Assembly (NCBI GenBank): GCA_965242775.1
Contig: CBDETI010000019.1
Location: 75,768-139,767 of the forward strand
From: JAWPMT01 sp965242775
GTDB taxonomy: Bacteria; Bacteroidota; Bacteroidia; Cytophagales; Cyclobacteriaceae
Direction: 5' to 3'
Length of the DNA: 64,000 bases
Both the position numbers and the translations under genes were made by a program. Positions 9,321-18,650 of the stretch are shown one piece after another. Each line of letters starts with the position of its first letter. Within the stretch, counting starts at the first letter, position 1. Below the pieces are notes generated by a model. It was not told the DNA's origin and searched no databases. It saw only the letters and a list, made by a program, of their open reading frames with translations.

Positions 9321-11873
9321 TTAATTGCTCGTAAGGTTGTCGATAACTAAAAACGTAGTAAGTAGGCTGGAGGTAAGCGCAATTACCCGCTCAGGATTGA
9401 AAACTTGTCGTACACGACCCGCGGGCACTACAATTTGACTTCCTGGCCGGACTTCCGGCCATTTCTTAAAGAACAAGAAATTCTTGGTCTTTTTCGCGTC
9501 GCCATTCGCGTAAATCACGTAGGCAAGACTTCTCTTGGCATTTAACTCAAAGCCACCAGCCTGAGAGATGTAATCTTTGAATTTTCTATTTTCCTCATAC
9601 TTGGTGGAAGTGGTGTATTGGACCCGACCCCTGATCCGGACGGTCTCTTTCTTCCTTGGAATTTCCAAAATATCTCCCGGTAATAAGACAAAGTTGTCAC
9701 TGCTTTGAGGGTTTGAAAGAATATTTTGCACATCGATCCCGATCCGGTCCCTACGTTCTCTGCGGCTCAATCCTGAACTTTGCGAGCTGAAGCTCACACC
9801 AGCATCGGCATCTATCGCCAAAAGATCAACCACACCTTCCTCTGTCGTCAGGTACTGTTGCTCATATTCACTTCTCAATTGCTCAATTCGCTCTTCCAAA
9901 ATTCTCAAATCCTCAGCATTATTCGAATTAATGAAAATATCTTCATCATCCAATAAAAGGCTTCGCAATACCTCCAGCCTGTCTATTTCCGCCTTTAAGG
10001 ACCTCTTATCCACGTTTTCCTCAGAAACTACTCGAAGAAGCGCTACACCCTCGACAAAAGCATAATTGGTAAAGCCACCTGATCTTTCCAAAATATCAGT
10101 AACCCTAACTTCGGAAGAAGTAATCACAAAGTCACCGGGATGGTTGACTTCTCCCACCACTGTGACAAGTGCATCCTCTTGGTAGGCCGCTGCGGGCCTC
10201 ACGAACAAATGATCGAGCGGTTGCAATTCAAAACTGAGTGAGTCAAAATCGGTTTCCCTTATAGATCGGGGAGCATTTATTTGTATAGTTTGAAAAGTAG
10301 GCACTCCGTTCTCGTAAGTTCTGCGAGCAATCTCTATGACGCCATTCAGCGCTGAATTTTTAAATCCCCCCGATAGTATCAGCACATCACCAACAGTAAT
10401 TCCTTGATAATATGGGAATATACCAGGCTCATTTACCTCGCCTGAAACCTGCAGGAACCTGGTCTCCGTTACCTCCAGCGAGGTGACTATTTTGACCACA
10501 TCCCCTTTTCTCAGTTCGAAATTGCGATCCTTGTCTAAATTTATATGCAACGCTGACGAGGTGAAGTCCTGGTTGAACCGGAAGACGGTAATGTTCTTTC
10601 TAAAAGCGTTAGGGAGCACGCCGCCGGCTTTGCTGACCAGCGAATCGATGGTCAATCCTTCCACCCACTGGTATATGCCTGGGGCTTGAACAGCACCCTC
10701 AATTTGTACTCGATTGATGTCTAGAGACGTGCTCTTTCGGATGGTAAGGGCATCTCCGTCATTGAAATCAAAAACCCAAGTTGGGTTAACCGGATAGTCC
10801 CTGGCAAATTGGTCCAATCCGTTGTAGCGTTCTACCAGGAGATTTTTCCTGTTTGCCTCCGCGGTAAATCCTCCCGCATATTTCAATAATTGCCCAAGGT
10901 TCTCACCTTCAATCACCTCAAACAAGCCCGATCTGCGGACTTCTCCCTTAATTTCAATACGGGTTTCTATAGGATTGACCAGTATGATATCATCATCCGC
11001 GAGTGTTTGTGTAGAAGGCGATTCACCAAAAATCAAAAACTTGTACAGGTCAATTTCCGATACCACCTTGCCACCACGCAATACCTTCACTTTGCGGAAC
11101 GTCCCATTAACGGTAAGGCCACCTGCACTGTATAGTGCATTAAACACACTACTATAGGACGGCACTTCGTAGGCACCGGGTCTTTCGACTTCACCCACAA
11201 TATTGATGCGGATAGACCTGATTTGCTCCAAGGTAATATCAACTGAAACTGAAGGGTTAGGGCCTCGCAAACCAGCGTATATTGTACTTAATCGGGCCCG
11301 AAGTAATTCTTTAGCCGCCTTGATATTGAGGCCTGACAATGATACTGGCCCTAAAACCGGCAAAACTACTGTTCCCTGGGGAGTCACCTCCAGTGAGTAA
11401 TATTCCTGAGAGGTACCATATACAACGATTGACAACAAATCGCCGGGGCCAATCACATAAGTTTCGGGCGTGGCTATTGTCACGTCCGGGGAAAAAGAGG
11501 TGAGGAAAGCACGATTAAAAACGTCCATTCCAAAAATTCGATTTTTCAGCTGGTGAGTTGCCAACGAATCCTGATTTACACCATAAGAAAAATTGCCGGT
11601 ATTGCCACTTACTGAAGCGATTCGCTCCAACCTCACGATCCGTCGATATAGTTGCTGCGCGTGATTGTCGCTGAAGCCCTGCGATTTGGCCAGGTCTGGT
11701 ATCTGCTGAAGAGAATAGCCTAGAGCCCTAGCTCTCAACCAATATTGATTAACCTCAGCATCGGTCAACTCCAAATTAGGCCGGCTTCCATTTGACCTGT
11801 TATTCTGAGCAACCACATCCGTGATGACAAGCAAAAATGCCAGCATCACTAAACTCCTTAAAATGTTCTTCAC
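9321..11873 (-). CDS. SLBB-domain polysaccharide export protein (large Wza-like)
   Basis: A large outer-membrane or periplasmic export protein. A GTG at 11,873 puts a good signal peptide at the N-terminus: KNILRS, a hydrophobic core, then VVAQ. The upstream ATG at 11,936 would overlap the preceding gene by 19 bases and put 21 extra residues before the signal, so I prefer the GTG (850 residues). The protein begins its poly-export domain around the YVIGPGDLLSIVVYG segment. Several repeated SLBB-like units follow, recognisable by recurring patterns such as VEGAVQAPGIYQW, VSGEVNEPGIFPY and VVGEVNHPGDFVI. It ends in a hydrophobic C-terminus. Classical Wza has about 380 residues, so this is the long multi-SLBB form seen in Bacteroidetes. 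Confidence 0.88.
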   Translation of the reverse strand: MKNILRSLVMLAFLLVITDVVAQNNRSNGSRPNLELTDAEVNQYWLRARALGYSLQQIPDLAKSQGFSDNHAQQLYRRIVRLERIASVSGNTGNFSYGVNQDSLATHQLKNRIFGMDVFNRAFLTSFSPDVTIATPETYVIGPGDLLSIVVYGTSQEYYSLEVTPQGTVVLPVLGPVSLSGLNIKAAKELLRARLSTIYAGLRGPNPSVSVDITLEQIRSIRINIVGEVERPGAYEVPSYSSVFNALYSAGGLTVNGTFRKVKVLRGGKVVSEIDLYKFLIFGESPSTQTLADDDIILVNPIETRIEIKGEVRRSGLFEVIEGENLGQLLKYAGGFTAEANRKNLLVERYNGLDQFARDYPVNPTWVFDFNDGDALTIRKSTSLDINRVQIEGAVQAPGIYQWVEGLTIDSLVSKAGGVLPNAFRKNITVFRFNQDFTSSALHINLDKDRNFELRKGDVVKIVTSLEVTETRFLQVSGEVNEPGIFPYYQGITVGDVLILSGGFKNSALNGVIEIARRTYENGVPTFQTIQINAPRSIRETDFDSLSFELQPLDHLFVRPAAAYQEDALVTVVGEVNHPGDFVITSSEVRVTDILERSGGFTNYAFVEGVALLRVVSEENVDKRSLKAEIDRLEVLRSLLLDDEDIFINSNNAEDLRILEERIEQLRSEYEQQYLTTEEGVVDLLAIDADAGVSFSSQSSGLSRRERRDRIGIDVQNILSNPQSSDNFVLLPGDILEIPRKKETVRIRGRVQYTTSTKYEENRKFKDYISQAGGFELNAKRSLAYVIYANGDAKKTKNFLFFKKWPEVRPGSQIVVPAGRVRQVFNPERVIALTSSLLTTFLVIDNLTSN

Positions 11874-11917
11874 CTCTCTTGTTTCTGACAAATAAGCCGC
11901 AAAATTAACAAAAATAA

Positions 11918-13066
11918 TCACATTGAAACGCTGCATTCCACACCCTCCAATACCCGATCTACAATGACCTGTAACGTTGATTCTTCCATTTCAGTATGGA
12001 TGGGTAGCGAAAGAACACACCTGCTTAATTTTTCGGAAATGGGCATGCTTCCCTCGCCATCTCCATAAGTGCGATAAGGTGTTTGTAAATGATTCGGAAT
12101 CGGGTAATAAATCATGGACGGCACGCCTTTTTCCTGCAACCACGACTTCAAGGAATCACGGTCAACAGATTCAGATAACCTGAGCGTATATTGATGGAAA
12201 ACATGATCACTGTATAGGCTTCGTTCCGGCACAAAAATCATGGTGCTGGACCTAAAATGCTGGTCGTAGAAATCAGCCACCTGGTTACGTCTTTTTGCAT
12301 ATTGATCCAGGTATTTCAGTTTGACCTTCAATATGGCCGCCTGGAGTGTATCAAGTCGAGAATTAACACCAACAATGTCATTGATGTATTTTTTTTTCTG
12401 GCCGTGATTCGCGATCAACCTCATTTTCTCAGCTAAAGTGTCATCCTGGGTCATAATAGCCCCTCCATCACCATAGCAGCCCAGGTTTTTTGATGGAAAA
12501 AAAGAGGTAGTTCCGATATTGGCGATTGTCCCTGCTTTAGCCGTTCGACCATCACTGAATCTATATTCCGCCCCTATTGCCTGGGCTGCATCTTCGATTA
12601 CGGGAAGTCCATGTTTTGCGGCTACTTTCACAATCTCCTCCATATTGGCACATTGCCCATAAAGATGGACAGGGATGATGGCCGCAGTTTTAGGAGTAAT
12701 TTTTTCCTCCACCAGACGGGCATCAATATTAAATGTGCCCTCTTCTACCTCTACGAATACCGGCCTTAATCCAAGGAACGCCACGGTTTCCACCGCAGCA
12801 ACATAGGTCCATGAGGGGACAATTACTTCGGCTCCGTCGGGTAGATCCAGCGCCATCAATGCGATTTGTAGCGCATCGGTCCCATTAGCACAAGGGATAA
12901 TGTGATTTACCTCCAGATACTCTTCCAAATCCCGTGCGAATTCCTTTACCGCCGGGCCGTTGATAAACGCCGAGGAGGTCAGCACATTTTGTATGGCCTG
13001 GTCGACTTCCGTTTTGATCTGTTCGTATTGAAGTCGCAGGTCGACCATTTTTATATTTTCGCTCAT
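11918..13066 (-). CDS. wbpE: DegT-family aminotransferase, WbpE-like (UDP-GlcNAc3NA synthesis)
   Basis: A 382-residue PLP aminotransferase with the predicted PLP lysine K193 in TSFFPSKNLGCYGDGG and the upstream IEDAAQAIGA segment. In the WbpA-B-E-D pathway, WbpE aminates C3 of the UDP-3-keto-glucuronic acid derivative. The adjacent genes encode a WbpB-like dehydrogenase and a WbpD-like acetyltransferase, which makes the specificity likely. The start overlaps the end of wbpB by 4 bases. Confidence 0.88.
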   Translation of the reverse strand: MSENIKMVDLRLQYEQIKTEVDQAIQNVLTSSAFINGPAVKEFARDLEEYLEVNHIIPCANGTDALQIALMALDLPDGAEVIVPSWTYVAAVETVAFLGLRPVFVEVEEGTFNIDARLVEEKITPKTAAIIPVHLYGQCANMEEIVKVAAKHGLPVIEDAAQAIGAEYRFSDGRTAKAGTIANIGTTSFFPSKNLGCYGDGGAIMTQDDTLAEKMRLIANHGQKKKYINDIVGVNSRLDTLQAAILKVKLKYLDQYAKRRNQVADFYDQHFRSSTMIFVPERSLYSDHVFHQYTLRLSESVDRDSLKSWLQEKGVPSMIYYPIPNHLQTPYRTYGDGEGSMPISEKLSRCVLSLPIHTEMEESTLQVIVDRVLEGVECSVSM

Positions 13067-14037
13067 CTCGAATCTCTTGTGAATGGATGGTTTGTTAAGT
13101 TTTTACCCAACAACGGATGGTGATCTTCGGTCATTCTTGTTTCCGCATTTCTTATGGTATGCACAAGATTGATAGCATTTCTCGCCTCGGAGATACCAAA
13201 TCCTCGTCCTGCCAAAATCTCTTCATAGGAAATGGTATGCAAGTCGGTAAACCCGCCACTGAACTCCAACTCTTCTCCCTCGACCTGGATGGATCTGTAG
13301 GTACGCTGCCCTTTCATTTTGATATCTTCCGGGATCAGATCATAGTTGATTGACAAAAACCACCGAACACGGGCACGGTCGAACTCCAGGTAACCTGCAG
13401 CACGATCATGCGTGTGGACGTGTACGATATTTTCTTTTATCTCTCCAAAAATCCACCCAAGCATATCAAAAAAGTGAACGCCAATATTGGTGGCGATGCC
13501 TCCTGACTTTTGCTCATCGCCTTTCCAGGAAGTGTAGTACCAATGCCCACGTGATGTAAGGTATGTCAGGTCCACGTCGTAAACTTTGTCCGCAGGGCCT
13601 TCCAAAACTTTCTTTCTGAATTCTAAAATCCGGGGATGGACCCGCAACTGAAGAATATTCCAAATTCTTCGGCCTAGTTCCCTCTCAACTTTCTCCAGAG
13701 CGTCAATGTTCCAGGGGTTCAGTACGAGGGGTTTTTCACAAATGGCATCTGAGCCTCGCCTGAGAGCCATCCTTATGTGTGCATCATGAAGATAATTGGG
13801 AGAACATATACTGGTAAAGTGAATATCTATGTTCTGCTCGTATTTCAACCGCTCCAAGTGTCGATCAAATCGTTCGAATTCGACGAAAAAATCGGCATCC
13901 GGAAAAAAGGAATCCATGATCCCAACGCTATCAAATTTATCCAAAGCGGCGAGCAGGTTATTTCCAGTTTCTTTTATCGCCTTCAAGTGTCGTGGAGCGA
14001 TGTATCCGGCCGCTCCGACCAATGTGAAATTTTTCAT
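13063..14037 (-). CDS. wbpB: Gfo/Idh/MocA oxidoreductase, WbpB-like
   Basis: A 324-residue NAD-dependent oxidoreductase. The N-terminus, with GAAGYIAPRHLKAIKETGNN and then DSVGIMDSFFPDADFF, closely follows the WbpB/WlbA subgroup pattern. EKPLVLNPWN near residue 100 is the Gfo/Idh EKP motif. The enzyme oxidises C3 of UDP-GlcNAcA, giving the keto substrate for the WbpE-like aminotransferase encoded next. One base is shared with the acetyltransferase gene upstream and 4 with wbpE downstream. Confidence 0.92.
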   Translation of the reverse strand: MKNFTLVGAAGYIAPRHLKAIKETGNNLLAALDKFDSVGIMDSFFPDADFFVEFERFDRHLERLKYEQNIDIHFTSICSPNYLHDAHIRMALRRGSDAICEKPLVLNPWNIDALEKVERELGRRIWNILQLRVHPRILEFRKKVLEGPADKVYDVDLTYLTSRGHWYYTSWKGDEQKSGGIATNIGVHFFDMLGWIFGEIKENIVHVHTHDRAAGYLEFDRARVRWFLSINYDLIPEDIKMKGQRTYRSIQVEGEELEFSGGFTDLHTISYEEILAGRGFGISEARNAINLVHTIRNAETRMTEDHHPLLGKNLTNHPFTRDSR

Positions 14038-14612
14038 CAGCTAACTTTCGTCACTACATTTTCATTAATCACGTACAATTCGCCAGATTCCTCGCAAACT
14101 GCTCTATTATCGTCCCCGAAGATCAATCGGTGACCTCTTTCACTCATCCACCCGACGTGACGCCCGGGGTTACCAACAACCAACGCATAATCAGCTACCG
14201 CTTTCGTTACGACAGCACCTGCTCCAATAAATGCAAACTGACCAATATCATTGCCACAGACTATCGTCGCATTGGCTCCGATTGATGCTCCTCGCCGAAC
14301 TACGGTTTTAGCGTACTCAGATTTTCTGTTTACAGCACTCCGGGGATTGATCACATTGGTGAACACCATAGATGGTCCAAGGAAAACATCGTCCTCGCAA
14401 GACACGCCTGTATAGATGCTGACATTATTCTGAACTTTGACATTACGCCCGAGTTTAACTTCCGGGCTGATTACCACATTCTGGCCAATATTGCATTTTT
14501 CACCAATCTCACAACCGGTCATTACGTGGCTAAAATGCCAGATTTTGGTACCCTTTCCAATTGTGCAGCCATCATCGATGACTGCAGTTTCATGTGCAAA
14601 ATACGCGTCCAT
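14037..14612 (-). CDS. wbpD: Hexapeptide-repeat N-acetyltransferase, WbpD-like
   Basis: A 191-residue left-handed beta-helix acyltransferase with many [LIV]-G-x4 hexapeptide repeats, for example IGKGTKIWHF, IGEKCNIGQN and LGRNVKVQNN. The GNPGRHVGWMSERG segment near the C-terminus is typical of WbpD/WlbB, which use acetyl-CoA to acetylate the 3-amino group of UDP-GlcNAc3NA. It is the first of the wbpD-wbpB-wbpE trio. The 148-base gap upstream (14,613-14,760) contains no gene or clear promoter that I can see. Confidence 0.9.
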   Translation of the reverse strand: MDAYFAHETAVIDDGCTIGKGTKIWHFSHVMTGCEIGEKCNIGQNVVISPEVKLGRNVKVQNNVSIYTGVSCEDDVFLGPSMVFTNVINPRSAVNRKSEYAKTVVRRGASIGANATIVCGNDIGQFAFIGAGAVVTKAVADYALVVGNPGRHVGWMSERGHRLIFGDDNRAVCEESGELYVINENVVTKVS

Positions 14613-14760
14613 TCTGTGCTTTACATTCCTGATCTGTCTGACGATTCACTGAATAGCGAAAAACATGGCATTGTTGAAGTACTTTTTCATTTGCGAATAT
14701 CACTTAATACCAATTCAATCAAAAACATGAGCACTGGGAGTAAATAAAAATTATAGGTTG

Positions 14761-16653
14761 TTACGATTTGCTAACCTTATCAAGGACTTCAAACCTTGAC
14801 ATTTGGCTTTTAAACTCTGGAACCAGGTGCTTTAAATTTTTCACCGCCTTCATTTCGTCTCGCTGACTTACCGACTCCTGTATGGCAAGTAGTAGTAGCT
14901 CAATATGCTCATGATCGGTGGGTACTTTGGCTGCTATTCGGATCTTAGGGTGATGCGTATCTTTCAAACCTTCCAAATCCGAAAGGACTTCTTCGTATAG
15001 CTTTTCCCCAGGACGTAATCCAATGAATTTCATTTCAATATCCTGTCCGACTTCCAACCCCGCGAGTTTGACCATCTTATGGGCCAAATCCAGAATTTTT
15101 ACGGGTTCACCCATGTCAAATACAAATATCTCACCCCCCTTTCCCATGGCTCCGGCCTCCAACACTAAGGAGCAGGCCTCCGGGATGGTCATGAAGTACC
15201 GTGTAATCTCCGGATGGGTGATGGTAATAGGACCTCCCTTTCGTATTTGATTTGTAATTAATGGAATCACCGATCCATTGGATCCCAGCACATTACCAAA
15301 TCGGGTAGTTATGAATTCCACATCCGATTGATCACTGAGGGATTGGCAATACATTTCTGCGGATCGCTTAGTAGCCCCCATGATGTTCGTAGGGTTGACC
15401 GCCTTATCGGTAGAGACCATAATGAATTTCTCGACGCTAAATTCAACCGCCAGATCTGCCAGGGTTTTTGTGCCCAGCACATTGGTTCGGATACCTTCTA
15501 ATGGCTGATTCTCAACCATGGGAACGTGTTTATAGGCCGCCGCATGAAAAAGGATATTAGGTTCATAGGTAACCATCAATTCCCTCGCCACATCACTTCT
15601 GGTTATGTCACAGATCCTAATCTCAACGTGATCCGTCTCTGCGTACTCATATTTTAGGCTCTCGTGTAAGTTGTATAAATCACTTTCAGCTTTATCTACC
15701 AAGATCAACTTCTTCGCACCACATCGCACCAATTGCCGACTTATCTCGGAACCAATGGATCCGGCAGCTCCCGTAACCATTGCCACTTTCCCCGAGAATG
15801 CATCGACCGCATTGCTTGAGGCAATATTGATGGGTGTCCTTCCCAGAAGATCTTCAATCCGTATTTCCTTGAATTGCTTTTCGCTCAAATGACCGCCCAC
15901 CCACTTATTGGCATCGGGCACTTCTTTGACGTGAACCCCCAGGTTCAAACACTCATTTACAATCCAACTCCGTCTCTCTCGGGATAACTTCTGGACGGCA
16001 ATGATGACTTCATCTATTTCGGTTTTCCTGATCAACTTGCCAAGGTCATCGTCAGGGCGAAATACCTGAACTCCCTGAATCTTTGAACCCACTAGTTTTG
16101 GATCATCGTCAAGAAAAAACTTTAGTGCATAATGCGAGTGTCGGTCTTGCATTATTCTGCCGGCAACCCGACCGGTCTCACCAGCTCCAAAAATTACCAC
16201 GCGCACTTTGTTGCCCAACCGAGAAACGGCAGATTGAAAAAATTCCTTGACAGCAAACCTGTAGCCGGTTAAAAGAGCTGCGTTCATCAACGATCCTACT
16301 ATCAATATTGAAAAGGGAATAATATATCTCGGCGGGTGATATACCTTCACGTAAAAGTTGAATCCAGCCAGAATAAGTCCGGCGACGAGAATCGTTTTTA
16401 GAACTGCCAGTAAATCCTCCTTATGAGTATACCGTATGATACTGGTATGCGGTTTGAAGTAAAGCGAGCATAAAAAATAAACGCCCACATAAACAGACAA
16501 ACGCCTCAGGTCTAGCCAACGGTCCGCATCCTTTAAGACGAAATTGAACCTGACAAGCGTGGCAAAAATGTAACCAAATAAGAGAATGAATAAATCCAAG
16601 GTAAGGATTACCCACCTAGGCATGATATTCAAATTCCGTAGTATATCTCTCAT
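14761..16653 (-). CDS. Membrane-bound UDP-sugar 4,6-dehydratase (WbpM/PglF/CapD type)
   Basis: A 630-residue protein with four N-terminal transmembrane segments (about residues 15-140), then a first Rossmann segment (IFGAGETG, about 155-161). The catalytic SDR domain follows, with GAAGSIG at 295-301 and S414-TDK. M425 and K429 replace the usual Y...K, the Ser-Met-Lys arrangement typical of the retaining UDP-GlcNAc 4,6-dehydratases. The product, UDP-4-keto-6-deoxy-GlcNAc, is the expected substrate of the aminotransferase encoded at 16,870-18,006. A good Bacteroidetes-type promoter lies just upstream. Confidence 0.9.
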   Translation of the reverse strand: MRDILRNLNIMPRWVILTLDLFILLFGYIFATLVRFNFVLKDADRWLDLRRLSVYVGVYFLCSLYFKPHTSIIRYTHKEDLLAVLKTILVAGLILAGFNFYVKVYHPPRYIIPFSILIVGSLMNAALLTGYRFAVKEFFQSAVSRLGNKVRVVIFGAGETGRVAGRIMQDRHSHYALKFFLDDDPKLVGSKIQGVQVFRPDDDLGKLIRKTEIDEVIIAVQKLSRERRSWIVNECLNLGVHVKEVPDANKWVGGHLSEKQFKEIRIEDLLGRTPINIASSNAVDAFSGKVAMVTGAAGSIGSEISRQLVRCGAKKLILVDKAESDLYNLHESLKYEYAETDHVEIRICDITRSDVARELMVTYEPNILFHAAAYKHVPMVENQPLEGIRTNVLGTKTLADLAVEFSVEKFIMVSTDKAVNPTNIMGATKRSAEMYCQSLSDQSDVEFITTRFGNVLGSNGSVIPLITNQIRKGGPITITHPEITRYFMTIPEACSLVLEAGAMGKGGEIFVFDMGEPVKILDLAHKMVKLAGLEVGQDIEMKFIGLRPGEKLYEEVLSDLEGLKDTHHPKIRIAAKVPTDHEHIELLLLAIQESVSQRDEMKAVKNLKHLVPEFKSQMSRFEVLDKVSKS

Positions 16654-16667
16654 TCTTAAAAGTCAGG

Positions 16668-16699
16668 CAAAATTATCAAACTTATTGGGCAATCGTCAA
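16668..16699 (-). promoter_or_regulatory. Predicted Bacteroidetes-type promoter for the WbpM-like gene
   Basis: On the minus strand, a TTG (16,699-16,697) is followed after 21 bases by TAATTTTG (16,675-16,668). This matches the TTG...TAnnTTTG consensus of Bacteroidetes sigma-ABfr promoters. The start codon of the WbpM-like gene lies 15 bases beyond the -7 element. It sits in the largest non-coding gap of the window (16,654-16,869), which contains no other feature I can recognise. It suggests that the second half of the locus can be transcribed separately. The 5' leader would be very short. Confidence 0.4.
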
Positions 16700-16869
16700 A
16701 GAAGAGGTTTGGCGGGCTAATATGCCTATCAAGCGAGACCACAATTGAACGCCTGCCACTAACTCTTAATTGCGGAATCCGTCAAAAAACACACGTGGCT
16801 TGGTATATAATCCAACACCGGCAAACGCCATACAAGCAAAGGCCCCTGCCTAATTGGGATTACCCGAAG

Positions 16870-18006
16870 TTAGACCTTGAGGAATGCGTCAAAAACTCGC
16901 TCAAAATCCTCCTCTGTCAGGCTTGAGCCGCTCGGAAGGCAAAGCCCTCGTTGAAACAAGTAATCCGCCGTTCCATTCTCAAAGGATTTGCATCCTTGAA
17001 AAATGGGTTGCTGATGCATCGGTTTCCAAAGCGACCTGGATTCTATGTTTTCTCCTTTAAACGTTTCGATAACCTTTTTTGGTGTCCAACCCGACTCTTC
17101 CTCCTTGAAGATCAGGCATGTCAACCACCTATTGCTTCGGCTCGATTCATCCTCTGGCTGAAATGTGACATCCGGCATCCCCGATTGACCTTTGAAGAAA
17201 TCATTGTATTTTTTGAAATTGGATCTCCTCTTTTCTACGTAGGTTTCAATGGAGCGAATCTGTCCAATACCAATCCCTGCCAACACATTTGACATTCTGT
17301 AATTATACCCCACATCAACGTGCTCATAATGCTCAACAGGCTGTCTGGCCTGGGTGGAAAGGTACCTGGACTTGGCGATCATAGCTTCATCATCAGAAAG
17401 CAAAGCACCGCCGCCACTAGTGGTGATAATTTTATTGCCATTGAAAGACAATACACCCAGCTTCGACAGGCTCCCACACTTTCTGCCCTTGTAGATTGAA
17501 CCCAAAGCTTCAGCGGCATCTTCGATCACCGGGATCTCATAACGCGCTGCTATGGCGTTGATTTCATCCATTTTAGCGGGCATACCATACAAGTGGACTG
17601 GAAGAATGGCCCCAATGGGCTGGTTTTTTTTTCTTAGTGAAATGATGGCTTCCTCCAGCAAGTCAGGATCCATATTCCAGGTATCTCTTTCCGAATCTAT
17701 AAAAACAGGTATCGCGCCTTCATAGAGAACAGGGTTAATAGTCCCAATAAAAGTAAAGGACTGACACAGAATGTGGTCACCTCGCTGGATTCCCAGAAGC
17801 CTTAAGGCTAAATGTATGGCGCCGGTTCCTGAAGACAGTGCCGACGAGGCACGCACACCGCAATAATCTTGAATTTCCTTCTCAAACAGATCGACATTTG
17901 GTCCTAGTGGAGCAATCCAATTGCTGTCGAAAGCCTGCTTGACATATGCTCGCTCTTCGTTTCCGACATGCGGAGGCGAAAGCCAAATACGTTCCTTACT
18001 ATTCAT
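16870..18006 (-). CDS. DegT-family aminotransferase, PglE/WcfR-like (UDP-4-amino-4,6-dideoxy sugar)
   Basis: A 378-residue PLP aminotransferase with the opening IWLSPPHVGNEE and later NWIAPLGPNV, a pattern of the PglE/EpsN/WcfR subgroup. The predicted PLP lysine is K192 in LSFNGNKIITTSGGG. It should aminate C4 of the 4-keto-6-deoxy-GlcNAc made by the WbpM-like enzyme encoded next. It overlaps the initiating sugar transferase gene by 4 bases. No PglD-type acetyltransferase lies beside it, so the 4-amino group may stay free, as in the AATGal of Bacteroides capsules. That last point is inference. Confidence 0.82.
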   Translation of the reverse strand: MNSKERIWLSPPHVGNEERAYVKQAFDSNWIAPLGPNVDLFEKEIQDYCGVRASSALSSGTGAIHLALRLLGIQRGDHILCQSFTFIGTINPVLYEGAIPVFIDSERDTWNMDPDLLEEAIISLRKKNQPIGAILPVHLYGMPAKMDEINAIAARYEIPVIEDAAEALGSIYKGRKCGSLSKLGVLSFNGNKIITTSGGGALLSDDEAMIAKSRYLSTQARQPVEHYEHVDVGYNYRMSNVLAGIGIGQIRSIETYVEKRRSNFKKYNDFFKGQSGMPDVTFQPEDESSRSNRWLTCLIFKEEESGWTPKKVIETFKGENIESRSLWKPMHQQPIFQGCKSFENGTADYLFQRGLCLPSGSSLTEEDFERVFDAFLKV

Positions 18007-18650
18007 CCCGTTCGAAGTAATTTTTCAATTCTGCTTTCAATGCCCTTTCTACCCAGCGGAAGCACGGTAGCTAATATGAGCTTAATGTCATAAGCCAGGC
18101 TGTAGTGGTGCAAGTAGTCAAGGTTAATTTTCACCTTCTGGGGCCATAACACCTCATCATTATACTTGAATGGATCTTCCTTTTGAAGAAGCAGCGATTC
18201 CTCATTTCTAAAATAGAGGGAAGCAGGACCCGTAATCCCCGGACGTAGCGTCAGCATTTCCCTATCGGCACCTTGCAATTTATCGGCATACCCCGGCACA
18301 TCGGGCCGGGGGCCGACGAAGCTCATTTTCCCAATCAGAACATTAAATAACTGAGGCAATTCGTCCAATTTCGTTTTTCTGAAAAGCGCTCCCAAACCAC
18401 TGATCCTGGGGTCTTTTTCCACGGTAATACTCGTTTCTACACCGGTTATATCGCGCATGGTTCTGATCTTTACAACTCTGATTGAATGTCCGAATCTGCC
18501 GATCCTGGTCTGCACAAAAAAGCCGTTTCTCCTAGTGTCTAAAGTGGCAAGAAGCCAGCATGGGAGAATTAGCCAAATACAAAGTAAAAGGCCAAACAGG
18601 GCTGCACAAAAATCAAACAGGCGTTTCAGTGACCTTTCTAATTTTGTCAT
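18003..18650 (-). CDS. Initiating sugar transferase (PglC/WcfS-type phosphoglycosyl transferase)
   Basis: A 215-residue monotopic phosphoglycosyl transferase. It has one N-terminal hydrophobic re-entrant helix (about residues 14-36), the catalytic Asp-Glu dyad D96-E97 in KTKLDELPQLFN, and PRPD at 114-117. It would transfer a phospho-sugar from UDP to undecaprenyl phosphate and so start repeat-unit assembly. It is the small form without the extra membrane domain of WbaP/WcaJ. The start overlaps the sulfotransferase gene upstream by 38 bases. Its pairing with the adjacent aminotransferase suggests which sugar is added first. Confidence 0.9.
   Translation of the reverse strand: MTKLERSLKRLFDFCAALFGLLLCIWLILPCWLLATLDTRRNGFFVQTRIGRFGHSIRVVKIRTMRDITGVETSITVEKDPRISGLGALFRKTKLDELPQLFNVLIGKMSFVGPRPDVPGYADKLQGADREMLTLRPGITGPASLYFRNEESLLLQKEDPFKYNDEVLWPQKVKINLDYLHHYSLAYDIKLILATVLPLGRKGIESRIEKLLRTG

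Noticed and set aside
11874..11936. Start of the large SLBB protein at the ATG 11,936
   Set aside because: It would place 21 residues before a good signal peptide and overlap wbpE; the GTG at 11,873 fits better.
16654..16869. Small gene or RNA in the largest gap
   Set aside because: No open frame of note and no convincing hairpin; only a promoter-like pair near the right gene start was kept.
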